From positions 14,185,501-14,249,500 of the forward strand of contig NC_088323.1 of NCBI RefSeq assembly GCF_910592395.1: a stretch of 64,000 nt of DNA, given 5' to 3'. Position 1 is the first letter of the stretch; the number at the start of each line of letters is the position of its first letter. Under the pieces are notes generated by a model. The model ran no database searches. It was given only the letters and a program-made list of their open reading frames with translations, and was not told where the DNA came from. The stretch is from Lineus longissimus (taxonomy: Eukaryota; Nemertea; Pilidiophora; Heteronemertea; Lineidae). The translations under genes were made by a program, and so were the position numbers. Shown here in pieces: positions 30,721 to 43,029 of this stretch.

Positions 30721-33228
30721 TTTTTATAATTAAAAATGTCCTCAAAAGACGATATGGAATGATTTTTTATTAACATTTCCTGAACTTCTAATTATTACTT
30801 CACATAAATAGGTCGGCGTTTGGCGTGCTTTTCTTTCCTTGTGACAATATACAGCAAAATAGTTACAACTCCACAATCGCGCTATAAGTCCAAAATAAGG
30901 CCACGGTGACCCGTTATAAATGTTTCGCCAGCTTCGCTATTTTGCCGTTACGCGGCGCGTTGGGTCCTTGCGTCCAGTGAAGTGATTGATAGTGAGATAG
31001 AATAGCGGGCTTCAGGTTAGATCCTATCCGCGAACGTATATACCTATCCTGATCCTGATCCCGGAAACGGGATAGACGAATCTCTCTAAATCATTTGGCC
31101 GTGGTGCTGTAAATGTAAACTTGCGACGTCATTTAGCTGTCCATGCGCCTTTCTGTAGGACCGATAGGGCAAGAAACTCATTTATCCCTTCTGCTTGTTC
31201 CATCTTGAACGATTTTTCCGCCGACATAAAGCAGTCACCTACATTATTTTCTTTCAAGATATAAAATACAATACTTCAAATAACGTGTTTTTTTCGGAGC
31301 TGGTCGTTGCTTACGTAAGATTGATAACCTACACACTCGTTTTAGACTTGGTTAAACAAGAGTCTTTCAAATAAAGAGTCAGGTCACGGCAAGTTTCATC
31401 TGATCCCACAGCTGTCTCGGGCAATTAACTAGAAGTCGTGATGAAGCCCAATTTACTTCAACTACAAACTGGGCTGAGATGCAAGACAATGATAAAACGA
31501 CCAAATATTCAACGAAAAATATACTCCGCACATGCAGTATACATAAGATTTCTCGGATAACAAATACATACAATATACATTTTTTTGGACTTATATCGAT
31601 GTGAACGATCAAACAATTTAGGCAAATAAGTTGGTTAATTTTCACTGGCTGCTAATTGGCAAACTAAACAATAATCAAATCGAAATTAACCTGCATGCAT
31701 GCACCCACTGTTCAGTTTGCAATTTGTTACAAAAAATCCATAACTAGGTTGTGATCAATGGCAAACTTGTGACAGGCACATTATGAGAAGACTCAGAATA
31801 TACACGTCATGTACGCCACTTTGCGCTTTAGTGTTTGCCAAAACAAGCTCATCGATGGGAAAATGAACCGTTTTCTAATCTTAAAGGAAAGAAACTGGGC
31901 TTCAAAATAGCAGAGACATGGAATCAGAGAAATTTTGATATAACAAAAATTTGATTTCTAAACATGCTAACGTTTGACCACAAAAGTCGAGTCTTTTGCA
32001 TGTTTTCATACTTTTTTTCAATTTTTACCGCGAACGCGAAATTAACCTGCAATAAAACTCGTTGTAGTGGGTCAAATTGATAAGATATGAATATCCCACT
32101 AGATGACAACAAATGGAACCATATGATGCCTTTAGATTGTCTATTTATCACCGACAACATACCTAACTACATGTACTTATTAACTGCTAACCACAAAAAT
32201 ATGTGATGATCCAGAGAAGAAAAACGCATTTCGAAAATTATTCTCAAATCAGTGCCGTCACCACTTCTCAAAACTGTCGAAAAGTAAAATATGAAACATA
32301 TCGCTGTTTGTATCAATGTTGTCTTGGACACTATATATGAATAGTTGTATAGAAATTTGTGCATTTGAAAATGGCGTTTGCTCTAAAACGGAGGATTTGG
32401 CTATGTTCAGCTGATCGAAGAATAGTTGTTCAAGTTTCAGTTGTGTGGAATTTGCCAGGGTCAACGCGTGACCCGAGAGAGCTCTGTCCCATCGCTCGTC
32501 TCTCGGAACGGTCGGTTGCCTTGATGTTGAAACCATACGTTCCCTGTTGCCTGACAATTTATTTGAAAGACTCTGATTAGACAACTCTCAAATATGATAT
32601 CTACTCAAGGTCTATCATCGACTCTCCTATGTGCTCATTTAGGCAAGACGCTGAGACATACTTCCATTACTTTATTAATAGCGTGCAATTTTGCTGATAT
32701 GAGACGTATTTTCAACTCGTGTCGTCTTTCTCTCATCCTCAGACAAGTAATCTTTGGATTTGATCATCCATTTGTAAATCACAACCCAATACCGTTTACC
32801 TTCGTCGAGGTAGTTATCAAAAACTCCAAGAGATTTGCCATTTTGCCGGCCCTCCTGATCATACTGGTAAGATACGGCTTCATAAATTGTTGAGAAATTG
32901 GGAATTGGATTGCCAACCTATATTCACCTGCATTCTCCCACTCCAGTTGTAATAGGTGACCATAATGTACTTTGGTACGTGGCACCTTTTGTTCAATAAA
33001 TAAAATTAGAAAGAAAAAACCGAAAAATATTTCGTGATCAGCCAAAATAATTATGATTTTTTCTCCAGAAATCTTTGTAAGTTGGAAACATGAATCATAA
33101 GGCGCGATAATTTGGCAGTTTTAAAGTAGTGCATAGGTTACAGAACTAAAATTGAATCTATTCAAAGTGATCTCGACTTCTGGCTCTTATCTTATTGTAT
33201 ACATGTATTATGATAATTCAAAAATTGA
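30721..33228. other. 2.5 kb without a recognised gene
   Basis: AT-rich sequence. A 108-codon minus ORF (32258-32584) overlapping a 73-codon plus ORF (32359-32580) has no recognised motif. No terminal repeats or RNA genes were seen. It lies between the DIRS element and the third ankyrin unit and is probably intronic or intergenic host DNA. Confidence 0.4.
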
Positions 33229-33345
33229 TTGTTGACGGCGTCAATGGACAGCGCTGATGCTCGCCTCTCACAACGGTCACCTTGCTGTCGTAGATGCTCA
33301 ATCATGCTATTGAAAGCGGCGCAGATGTTGACGAAGGGAAGAAGT
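33229..33345 (+). pseudogene. Frameshifted ankyrin-repeat exon
   Basis: The plus strand reads ALMLASHNGHLAVVDA, then loses frame by a short insertion, then resumes ESGADVDEGKK just before GTAACACACC. It is a third unit of the same exon family, and its downstream intron has the shared GATAACTAGTTTGAATCTCT text. The original repeat fits the ankyrin consensus better (NGHLAVV) than the intact exon does. Confidence 0.75.
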
Positions 33346-33499
33346 AACACACCAAAAGCTTTCTCAAATCTTAAGATGATAAAGCAATATCAAAAATATG
33401 TTGGCAATGTGTATGTTATTGTTGAACAAGATAACTAGTTTGAATCTCTTGAAATCATCTACTCCTCTATCTAGTCGTTTCTTTTGATGTATTTCGATA

Positions 33500-33548
33500 A
33501 ATCAGTGCCTCCCAAAACGCTCACCTTGGGGTCGTAGTGTACGGGGTT
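33500..33548 (+). pseudogene. Ankyrin-repeat exon scrap
   Basis: The short stretch CCTCCCAAAACGCTCACCTT translates as ASQNAHLGVV, the central part of the same ankyrin repeat. The rest is not recognisable. It lies 150 bp after the third unit and suggests a fourth decayed member. Confidence 0.45.
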
Positions 33549-33817
33549 GTAATTAAATGGAAACTTCACCAATTAAAGTGAATGGTATCAAGTCAAAACA
33601 AGTTCTCCACCATATCATATAGGGGTTATTTGGGCGTTTGTCTTACGCTTGTGAATTGGTAAAGACTGTGCCAGCAAAAGGGACAGTGATCCAGGGAATA
33701 AATCTTACTTTAGATAATTGGTAGGTCTACAGACAGTGAATCTATTGTGTCGCCAACTGTTAGTGGAATGTCGTGTTTTTGCTTAACCCGTGAAGTTGAG
33801 CAAATCAAATCGAACCA

Positions 33818-34222
33818 GTGTTCATTGAAGAAAACAAGCCAATGACAAATCGAGAGTTAGAAAATAGACTGTCAAGCTTGTTTCGGTGTAGTGAAATAGG
33901 CACGACAGATGTTGTCACGAATGACATTGATGATGAACGTTTCAAAGCGGACTATCGTGAGAAAATAGAATTCAAAGACGGAAAATACTTTGCGCCATTG
34001 CCGTGGAAGGAAGATAACTATGATCTGCCTTCTAAACTGGAGCTTTGTAAGCAACGATTGTCACAGGTGACGAAACGTCTTGAGCAGTTGAACTTAATGG
34101 ACTCATACCGTGATGCTATGCAAGAACAGCTAGAAAAGGGATACATCGAAATGATACCGGAAGCAGATCGCCCATGGAGTGAAGAGCGTTGTGTTTGCTG
34201 TAAATGCCGGTCGGGTGATTGA
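33818..34222 (+). pseudogene. BEL/Pao pol: protease-RT linker
   Basis: A 134-codon frame includes MTNRELENRLSSLFRCSEIG, KIEFKDGKYFAPLPWKEDNY and LCKQRLSQVTKRLEQLN, then MQEQLEKGYIEMI. It matches the Pao segment (FW..E..GI.. then F.DGRY.V.LPWK and L..RL..L..RL). The DG.Y...LPWK motif is clear. It ends at 34222 by frameshift. Confidence 0.85.
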
Positions 34223-34589
34223 CTGTATTTTCAAGGGACCTTGTATGTTGAAAGGTTTGCTTGAGTTACTGTTAACTAGCTGGTCGTTCCTGGTTATAAA
34301 ACGCTGTAGTAATTGTTTGTAGAGAGGAATAACTGATTGGACATATTTGGGGTTGGGTTAATTAACATATGATTGTGAGGGGGGTAGGGTTTTTGTTGTG
34401 GTCAGTTCTCATCTTGATTTCCAAGGGTAAGCCTCATTTAAGGGAACTCAGGTTTCGATAAGCACTTTCTTGATTATGCCAATGACTATTTTGTTTGATC
34501 CTATTAAACAGTTATTACAAAAACAATTCATTTTTAAATCTGTCTGACTCAAGTCTTCTATCGGCTTGAGTTAGGACAATAATCCAAAC

Positions 34590-34985
34590 ATCCTCCCCAC
34601 GTTTCATTACTACTGCGTTTTCGCGTACATAGATTCGCAGTCATTGCTGACATTGCTCGCGCATTCCTGTCTGTTGGACTTCTTGAAAAGGATAGGAACT
34701 TCGTCAAGTTTCTTTGGTTTTGCAACAATTACCCGAGAGAGGAAGTTATTGTTTATCGTTGCACGACAGTTGTCTTTGGGAACATCGTCGCCGTTAGCGC
34801 TAGGCATGGTACTGGATAAGCATTAGAACTCATACGAATCAAGTACATCAAGTGACCTAGAGGAGAAACTATACATGGATAATGTCTTGACTGGGGCTGA
34901 TTCAGAAAAGGCTTTAGCGGAGTACTATCACTCGGCACGCAGTATAATGCAAGACGGTGGATTTAATCTTTGACAGTGGTTGTCT
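34590..34985 (+). pseudogene. BEL/Pao pol: RT palm with altered active site
   Basis: The plus strand reads LLLRFRVHRFAVIADIARAF with the first catalytic Asp in ADI. It continues FVKFLWF and CTTVVFGNI, then in another frame LYMDNVLTGADSEKALAEYY. Pao elements usually have YVDD at this place. Here it is YMDN, so the second Asp is lost. Frameshifts lie between the segments. It is inactive. Confidence 0.8.
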
Positions 34986-35099
34986 AATTCATCCGATCTC
35001 TCAAGAATTTAGCATGCTGATGGAACTCAGACACAGCAGACAACGGCCAGCGTGCTTGGACTGAAATGGAATGCGGGAACTGATGGTTGGCAATTCTTA

Positions 35100-35893
35100 A
35101 AAAGGAGCTACACTGTGACACATTTGACAGCATTACGAAGCGCCACGTGCTTTCGGTTCTGTCATCCCTGTTCGATCCATTAGGTTTTGTTCAACCAGTG
35201 ACTGTTCAGGCCAGATTATTCATTTCGCATTTATAGGAGGCGAAACACGATTGGGGTACTCCATTGCCGTCAACTGAATGCCAAGCATGGTGCGACATTG
35301 TTCAGGACTTAAACTGTGTACATGAAATTGAGCACCCATGTTGGTATCAGTTGGACAGTTGTCGCCCTGTGCAGCTACATGCTTTCAGTTACAGCAGCTT
35401 GGTAGCAATGGGAACTGTTTATTATCTACGACAAGATGATTACGTGGTTTTGATTGGCTCTAAGAGTAAACTCGTTGGTACAAAGGTAAAACCGACCGTG
35501 CCTCAACTTGAGTTCTCGGCGATGGTGATGTGTGCAAGATACGTGAGTACTCTTACGAAAATCTTTGCTAAGGATTACCCAGATCTCGAGTTGTATCATT
35601 TGACTGACTCTGAAATAGGACTTCATTGGCTGAATTCGTCAAAGCAACTGAAGCGGCAAACTGCAAACAAAGTCAACGTTTTCAAGGAACATTCGTCGGT
35701 TCGAAATTGGCGTCATGTTGCCAGCTGGGAAAATCCGGCTGATTGTGTGTCTCGTGGCTGTAGTACAGACACATTAAGATCGTCTGATTTGTGGAATCAT
35801 GGGCCAAAGTGGTTGGTAACGGAAGATTGCTGGAACCATTTGAAGCCTGAAACAAGTGCCGATGTATCAGCTAGCGTTGCTCAGAGGAATTAG
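35100..35893 (+). pseudogene. BEL/Pao pol: RT connection and RNase H
   Basis: SSLFDPLGFVQPVTVQARLF (about 35160) precedes an in-frame TAG (35235). A 209-codon open frame from 35264 then carries LHAFSYSSLVAMGTVYYLRQ, KPTVPQLEFSAMVMCARYVS and LYHLTDSEIGLHWLNSSKQL. It ends VASWENPADCVSRGC. These are the RNase H acidic positions and the typical NPAD(C/L)xSRG end in Pao elements. In the first motif the usual Asp of FxDAS is Ser (FSYSS). Confidence 0.85.
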
Positions 35894-35913
35894 GTCCCAA
35901 TGTAGGAAATGAA

Positions 35914-37265
35914 ATGCACAATGTTGGCAATGTTGGCAATGTGATTAACGTACAAGGATACAGTGACATTGAGCACTTGCTTCGGGTGACGGTGTACGTA
36001 ATGCGATTTGCCGGTCTTTCCGATGACAGAGACCCTAACATTGCTGCTAATAAAATAGAAAGGGCAGATATGCTATTGGTAAAATCTCTACAGGCAGAAT
36101 ACTTTTCTGAGGCTCTTGGATACTTGTCGCGAAAACAAGCAGATAAACCCGTTGACCCCTGCCGCAGCATCATTCGTCAATTGAATCTTGTTCTGGCTGA
36201 GAACGGACTAATTCGTGCTGCTGGTAGACTTGGGACGCGCACTGGTATGCCCATTTTGTTACCACGGAAGAGTTATTTCACGAAGTTGGTGATTCGCAGA
36301 GCTCAACAGCAGGTTTTTCATTCAGAACTCGGAGACAATACTGGATTCCATCCACAAGGGCGAGGTTAGAAATGTGCTCCGTTCTTGCGTAACTTGCAGA
36401 CTAGTGTCTAGCTGGGCTTTTGTGTTGCCCCAGAGTCCCGATCTCCCGATCTTCCATACTGATTCATCAGTTCCATTTGCTAACATGGGTATTGATTTGA
36501 CGTGCGAAAAGTGTATGTATGTTTGTTTACTTGCCTTTGCACGAGGGCTGTAAACTTAGAAATTGTAACTGACATGACTGGCTCTCATTTATCCAGGCTT
36601 AATAGACGTCATTGTAGTGTATATTCCACTCCAGCTATGTGTTTATCAGACAATGCTAAAACCGTCAAGAACGCTTCAGAGGAAATCCTGAATTTGTTGA
36701 AGAATATTGCCAGTGACTCAGTTCAACGGCATTTTACTCAGAATAGAATTGAATTTCGCTACATTCCAGTTCAGAGTCCATGGTGGGATGGTTCATGGGA
36801 AAGGTGTTATGAAAATGTCAATTAAGAAAACTCTTGGTCGATCTTTGATTACACTTGAAGAACTGTATACACTGATCAAAGAGGTTCAATCAGTAATGAA
36901 TGATAGACCTCTTACCTATGCTTCAGGTGTTTAGGATGAACTTAAACCCTTAACTCCTTCCATGATAATTCTTGGTCACTGTGTTAGACCGTTGCCTCAG
37001 TTTCAGTTAGATGAGGATGATTCGGAGACATTCGGAGATATGAATCATATCAGACGTGCTGAAAAGAGGCGGTCTGAGTTGTATAGATACCTTCAGAATC
37101 GATTCCATGAGGAGTATCTATGTGCTTTGCGAGAAAGACATTCATATCAGACAAGGGCCCATGCTTCCGAATGTAATAGGATTCGTGCTGGTGATGTTGT
37201 ACACATCCTTGATAAAGATCATGCGCGCACTCTGTGGAAGTTAGGTATTGTCATCGAACTACTGA
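35914..37265 (+). pseudogene. BEL/Pao pol: integrase
   Basis: In several frames: zinc-binding H2C2 region (VIRRAQQQVFHSELGDNT; SCVTCRL at about 36390), then the core with MGIDLT (first Asp, about 36490). LSDNAKTVKNAS (second Asp, about 36650) and PVQSPWWDGSWERCYENV (Glu, about 36800) follow, then VQSVMNDRPLTYASG, and a C-terminal DUF5641-like tail with AGDVVHILDKDHARTLWKLG. All three catalytic residues can be seen, but four or more frameshifts or stops break the gene. Confidence 0.85.
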
Positions 37266-37440
37266 TGTGAGCCGATGGAATGACTCGCGCCGCAGTCTAA
37301 AAGACTAGTGGTAAAACTCGAACGACCAGAGCCATATCGAGGTTATACCCATTAGAGGTATGTTGTGGTTATGTTGAAAACATCTGTCAGTTAAAGTTGC
37401 CAGAGACTGAGGAAGCCCCCCTAAGACGAAGTGAGCGATT

Positions 37441-38163
37441 AAAAATGGTATAGATTATTTGGAGGGAGAATGTGGAATTCTATTGACTATTGTGGTACCA
37501 GTTCAATTTATGCATTGTGGTGAAGTGTTTGTTGGTTGATGTAGTGTCATTATGTGTGCCCAATTGGGATGTGTGTTGGCAAATAAATCAGACTTGTATA
37601 TGGAACCAATGTGTTCGGATGTGTTTGTTGAAGCTCGAGAATTTCAAATGTGGAATGGTAAGATGTTTGCTCAAGGGATCACACAAGGTACAGAGAGAAG
37701 CAAATGTAAGCGTGTGACGATAGCAACACTTTTAATTGACACCTGTGATAAATAGTTAGCTTTCACTGCTGGATGTCTTAGTGACACAAATCAATATTTC
37801 CAGCATGGTGCCAGTGTGTTGCTTAAGGTTGCTAAACACGCAGGGAAACTGAGTCCTAAATGCGAGGTAATTCTTTGTGTCAGGCTCTGCTAAACCTTAC
37901 AATATTGGGGGATGGACTTAGCTACAAGAGTAAAGCACAAGAATTATGATAGCAGAAAGGGGCGCCTGTAAAAATTGTACGTGACCTCTTCGCTAGAAAT
38001 GAATTTTATACAATCAGTTGTTAGCGCAGCATACGTCCCCCGTTGAAACCGAAACTCAGCACTCCCGTGACGATAAATTCGATGTCACAGACATTCAAGC
38101 ACAAACGCCACGCCGGCAAAAACCAAAACAAGGAAAACATCTTTAGAATAGAAGATGATTTTG
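37441..38163. other. 720 bp between BEL/Pao remnant and copy B
   Basis: It follows a BEL-like GGAGGGAGAATGTGG end and may include a degenerate 3' LTR. It cannot be confirmed, because no 5' LTR partner was found. The short ORFs have no motif. Copy B homology starts at 38164. Confidence 0.4.
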
Positions 38164-38221
38164 AAGTGTTTTGACAAAGCAGCACAATTTTATGTCCCTG
38201 CACAGGTACATGTACACGTAT

Positions 38222-40064
38222 GTCGCGCGCCTAAAATGACGGAGCACCTAAAATGTCGGTTTTAAGGATCTAACAACGTCGGTGCCGCGTTTTGAAAAAA
38301 TTATAATTTTTCGTGCCAAAAACATCGCTGGCCACGCCAAAAATGACGGTCCTGTAATCCTTGGCAGACGACAATTTAGATAGGCTAAAAACGTTCACTT
38401 TTTATAGTGGTCCCATATATCTTTGTCTACTGTTGGCCAGTTCGTTACGATGTGATCAGATTTGGGGATGCAAATATTAACAGACGTTCTGGAATCTCTA
38501 TGAGCTCCGAACAATCAATGCCAATCTAGTCAAGATTGGGATCTGGCTCATCTCTGTTGTATTGCATCTTATGGGTCCTTATTGCATGTTACAGGTCCTT
38601 CCTATAAATAGCGAAGAAATGCTTTTCCTTTGGAACGTTTAAGGCTGTTACAGCGGCACTAATGACATTCGCTGATGAGGTTCTGTGCTGCGGACTGTCG
38701 AATCGGTTGGAACAAGGAATATAGAGCATGCGCAGTCTATTGGGAACAGGCAGTGCACATGGCAGTGTCCCATTTGAATACACCCAGTTTGCATACGTTC
38801 TTGAGTTTGTACATATTATGTTTATGATGCTTCCATTACAGTGCGGGCTGAATATCACAAGGCTCAGCTCGCACTCGTTTCGTCAGCACCCTGTAAACAA
38901 ATTTCATCGAAATTAACGGTTTGCATATATGGCTGCGATTAACGATACAAATACCACTCGTCTGAGGGAAAATCTGGCAATTGTTATGCAACTTGATAAT
39001 TGCAGGGCGCAGCTATTAAATACCAATTGTTGACCGACGTATTCGAGAGATTTTTCCGGCCTGCATGATCGGAGGTCGCAGCAACAAAAAACGCCCATTT
39101 GAAGGACGCTTTCGGTTGATAATTTGAAATTGGAAATGGATTTTATAGACTGTATGTTTATGAAATTGTTTGCAATCGTATGAGTGATTTTATGTTATAT
39201 GCAATATATACACAATTTACACAAAACACCGGAACTAAATAGTCATAATCATAGCTAAACAAGCCACGTGTACGAGTGCCTGGTTTACAAGGTGGCCTTC
39301 AGCGCGTTGCTGCTGTGATTTTAACATGTGGGAGATGCTCAGAGAGGTTCCTGTTACTTCCACATGATGTTTATAAAAGTAAATAATATATTACTTTTAC
39401 ACAGATTCGAATGCAGACAATCGATGCATGTAAGATGATACGCCCGAAGCTTCGTGTTTGAGATTAAGTACTGTAGCCTACTAAATGTTATGTAACAAGT
39501 GTGACCGCATTTCCTAAATAAGTTATTTTGAGCCAAAGGCTGAAGACCGGATATGTGTCAACTGTATTCATACACTTCACTTCACTTATAATCTGCAACC
39601 GCAGTCCTTGGTATTGCCAATAGTAACCTGCATGTTACGATGCGACACAAGCACGCCCCTTTTCTATATGAGCTCTGTCTAAAATGACCTTTCTTTGTGA
39701 GAAAATGAAAACAGGCGCGAAGAATCCGCCCAACTGTAATGAACATTCGAAATAAAGTATCACATTCACCGGACCAGAAGCGATAGATTCGTAGACAGAT
39801 ACTGCAATATACCAACAAGACATGCATGTAAAACAACCTGTCGACTTGCATATGAGTGTAACAACGGGGCTCGAGCTGTTCATGTACATTTATATACCCA
39901 AATTCCAACGAAAATATGATGACGTCATGAGAACAGAATGTGTTGCTGAGTATGCAACCGTCATTTTTGGCGTGCCCACCGACTTTTTTGGTACGAAAAA
40001 TTACTGATCTTTTAGGCGTGGACACCGACGTTTTTGAGGCGCTCCGTCATTTCAGGCGCGCGAC
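38222..40064. mobile_element. Unclassified TIR DNA transposon (copy B)
   Basis: This is the copy B counterpart of 59-1866, with the same inverted ends (GTCGCGCGCC at 38222 and the complement ending at 40064). It carries about 40 extra bases near 39825-39865 compared with copy A. The interior is non-coding as far as can be seen. Confidence 0.7.
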
Positions 40065-40178
40065 ACACCTGGAGTGTGAGATGTTCGGACCACACTATTA
40101 AGCATTGTTGCCGTGCTCATCTCACGAACACGACGATTCTGCACAAAATGTTGCCTTTCTATGATATGTTTTAGTACA

Positions 40179-40473
40179 AGTGTCTTATCTCCAGTTAGAA
40201 CTACATGTATGCGTGTCATTCGGCAATAACAACGTCATATCGCAATATTCAGTGGACATGTTCGTCTCCTCATGCCTGGATTCCAACAACTGTCTGCTGT
40301 ATGGTCTTCCCGAAATTACCATTGCTTCACTCCAACGAATCCAGAACCGAGCAGCCTGGATCATCAGCAGAACTAGAAAGCATCACCACATCACACCTGT
40401 CCTCAAAAGTCTCAACTGGCTCCCTGTTAAACAGAGAATACAGTTTAAGATACTCCTGCCTGATCTTGGGTAA
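40179..40473 (+). pseudogene. CR1/L2-type LINE RT fragment (copy B)
   Basis: This is the copy B counterpart of 1981-2275. The open stretch is the same apart from a few substitutions (for example YGLPEIT instead of YDLPENT). It has the same truncation points, so the fragment predates the duplication or haplotype split. Confidence 0.85.
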
Positions 40474-40509
40474 ACAAAAAAAGGTTGGCAATCTATTTGA
40501 AAAAATACA

Positions 40510-40951
40510 ATGAATAACACAGCGGTAATCGAACAACAGATGAACAAATTGGTGTTATTAACCCCAGTTCACAACAAGGGTACCAACAAGGATACCAACA
40601 AGGTTCGACTCAAAAGTAACAGAAACCAACTAACCCGTTGAACAGTTCCAATCTAGTTAACCCTAGTCAAGGGCTAGTCAACACTAGTCACCAACTGGCC
40701 TCAACTAGCAGTCAACTATCCTCAACTAGCAGTCAACTAGCCTCAACTATGACCTCGTCAAGAGATCAAAGCTCGACTACGACTCATCAAGTCTTAACTG
40801 ATAGTGGTATTAGAGCCAAACAAGCCCTTGAAGTGTAAGTTGTTACTGGTAAAAGCAAGGATTTCCTGAATAAACATATTACCTTTAATGACTTAGATAG
40901 TATGACAGAGAAGGAAATCTTGAAACACCATAGAAACACCTTAGAGAAGAT
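40510..40951 (+). pseudogene. Ser/Thr/Gln-rich virus-like-element gene, 5' part (copy B)
   Basis: This is the copy B counterpart of 2313-2755. It starts at ATG 40510 and, owing to a small deletion, changes frame early (MNK instead of MKH). The Ser/Thr/Gln repeats and the helical segment follow, including the stop after KQALEV. It is interrupted by the SINE at 40952. Confidence 0.55.
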
Positions 40952-41296
40952 CAGTGGCGTAGTGGTTAGAGCACTTGGCTCACAATCAGGAGATCCTGTA
41001 TTCGATTCTCGGAAGGGTCACTGCTGTTTCGTCTTTGTGTCTTTGAGCAAGGCACTTAACCGCACTTGCTTCTCTCCGCCCAAGAGTAAATGGGTACCTG
41101 ACTGGCAGAGTTGGCACACTATGAATGTTAGTCCTGAGCGCTGTATAGCTGCAGCTCGGACCTGTACTACTCCCAGAGAATAAAGCTTGAACCAAGAATG
41201 TACAGGCCAAGAGATATGGGTAATAATGTGAAGCGCTTTGAGCGACTGAAACCAGTTGGATTTAGCGCTATATAAGACTCATAATTTGAATCTACC
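40952..41296 (+). mobile_element. tRNA(Met)-derived SINE (copy B)
   Basis: This is the orthologous insertion to 2756-3102, with the same A box, B-box region and 3' GCGCTATATAAG tail. The B box has decayed (ATTCGATTC) and the anticodon position reads CAC instead of CAT. Sharing the insertion point shows it predates the copy divergence. Confidence 0.85.
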
Positions 41297-41806
41297 AGAC
41301 AAAGATGGCTACTAGGCTTAAATAGTAAGTAGATTAGAGCCACAATGCTTTTCATTACTGCAGCGAGCATTCAAAACCACCCAGAAACTTCTTAGCGGAT
41401 ATCAGGTCGTATATGAATTCTATGGGCCCATTTACGTTTGGCTGGCCATTCCCGCCAAAAAAACGCACTGGTCCATTAAGGCTGCCATTTACATCGTATG
41501 ACGTCACAAAATTGTATGTTACGTCATATCGACCTCTATTTCGCAAGTACCCGACCCGTCGGCGATACGAGGACGTCCTTCTCGGATATAACATGGTATG
41601 ACGTCATTTTCCAAAACATTGCCGATGTCTGTTTTGGGCACCAAGATATTTGCCCCTTGAAAGGCCGATTTAAATCTCTGATATAGGTCATGTGGCAATA
41701 TTTCGGCACAGAAATGTTGTCACTTGTGATATACCGAGTTAATGTCTAACGGGTGAACTGTATTTCGAACGATTTTTAACGCTTTTACTTTCTCTTTAAC
41801 GATTCA

Positions 41807-42109
41807 TTGGGTAAGATAGTCTTAAAAGCTTACACTAAATTGACAAAGATATTTTTGCCGCTTGATGACGCAGATGATCTTTATGAAGACTTAAGAAGTA
41901 ATTACATCGTTACCAATGAACTTTGCAAGTGGTTAGGATGGTTGAGTCTTAGGATGGGAGTATTAACCGCTTTGGCATCATCAACTCTTTTCACTTTAGG
42001 ACTGTGTCAGGAGATTCAAAATGGGCAAATCCAGAACAGACGAAGTCAGGAAAAATCAATTAAGATAAATGGATCAGGAGACTCTTGTAGCTCGGGTGAC
42101 AGCCATTGA
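41807..42109 (+). pseudogene. Virus-like-element gene, 3' part (copy B)
   Basis: This is the copy B version of 3614-3904. It keeps four extra residues (LTKI) in AYTKLTKIFLPLDDADD that copy A has lost by an in-frame deletion. The acidic motif, the LTNEL-like motif (here VTNELCKWLGW) and the hydrophobic segment are retained. It overlaps the intact membrane-protein ORF that begins at 42069. Confidence 0.6.
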
Positions 42110-42515
42110 GAAGCCCCAAAAACAAAGATCAGAGAAGCAATTAGCATGGTCAAGAGAGTTTGGCAAAAGGTCACAAGAATTTAAGAGGTTACAATGGGAT
42201 ACCAGACAACCAGAACCGGTCGAACCGAACAAGGTTGAACCACAGCCAATACCAGAGCCAAGGTCCAGAGACAAAGTCCAGAGAGCTTCGCTCGAACCAG
42301 AACCTGAACCAGAACCCAAACCAGAGGATGAATCAAATGAAACTGTATCTAAGACCTCATCTGGTATGATTGTAGCTGTGGCAGCAGTTGTTATTGTCAC
42401 TATCATTTACTTTAAGTTAAAGAGTGTTAAAGAGAAGGTTGTGATGACAGATACTCATGTAATGGTAGATACCCCGGTGGTGAAAGAGGTGGTTAAAGAA
42501 CCAAAATTATTTTGA
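42069..42515 (+). CDS. Single-pass membrane protein of virus-like element (copy B, intact)
   Basis: This is an intact 148-codon ORF. Residues 1-50 are basic and helical, residues 50-95 are a Pro/Glu-rich low-complexity stalk (PEPEPEPKPEDES), and residues about 99-116 form one hydrophobic helix (GMIVAVAAVVIVTIIYF). A charged tail with VKEKVV and VVKEVVKE follows. It overlaps the 3' end of the preceding gene. The role is unknown; a small membrane protein of the virus-like element fits the layout. It is intact although neighbouring genes carry stops, but the copy-to-copy divergence is too small to infer selection. Confidence 0.55.
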   Translation: MDQETLVARVTAIEKPQKQRSEKQLAWSREFGKRSQEFKRLQWDTRQPEPVEPNKVEPQPIPEPRSRDKVQRASLEPEPEPEPKPEDESNETVSKTSSGMIVAVAAVVIVTIIYFKLKSVKEKVVMTDTHVMVDTPVVKEVVKEPKLF

Positions 42516-43029
42516 TGGAGTAGTCCTTTCTGGGTGAACTTATCTTGTCTAAAGCCAAACCACGTATGCCGCTTAGTGCTTATTGTATCACTATCAATTT
42601 CACTATGTTTAATTGTTCCTGAAATGGGAATTCTTTATCCTCTGTAAGTTCAAGGATTACGTAATTATTGTTATCACAGTTGAATTTGACATGATCAATT
42701 CCATTTTCTTTTAATTTATCTTGCCATTCTCTACAAATATTACTTCAACTAAAAAGATGAAAGTAGCTCAAATGAATAATTGATTTATTTACTGCTCTCG
42801 TTTATCCCTCACTAGTAAGCTTTGTGTTAAAAAATAGAACACTGATTTCATCTTTTAGAAAGTCACCTGGCTACCAAGAATTGTAAAAAGTTATTGATTT
42901 CAAAGTAATGGATTTTATGTTTTATTGTTCTGTTAAGTACTCGAAGCTTTTTTACATTCTCGTTCTCTTATTATGAAGTCCATTACTATCTAAATCTGAC
43001 AAAAGTTATGGTCAAACAATCTGCATAAA

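Larger units (their letters stand above)
33780..37440 (+). mobile_element. BEL/Pao LTR retrotransposon, 5'-truncated and decayed
   Basis: Domains in order on the plus strand are a protease-RT linker (33818-34222), RT palm (about 34590-34985), RT connection and RNase H (35100-35893) and integrase (35914-37265). Gag is absent. Paired LTRs were not found. The end may lie in the GGAGGGAGAATGTGG motif at about 37460, which resembles the end of internal BEL sequence before a 3' LTR. About 350 bp at 34230-34590 does not fit and may be an insertion. Confidence 0.85.

Noticed and set aside
32258-32584. 108-codon minus ORF in the spacer
   Set aside because: No recognisable domain. An opposing ORF overlaps it, and there is no repeat in copy B to compare.
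37490-37755. Two overlapping plus ORFs after the BEL/Pao remnant, or an LTR
   Set aside because: No motif for a gene, and no partner LTR was found upstream of 33780 to support an LTR call.
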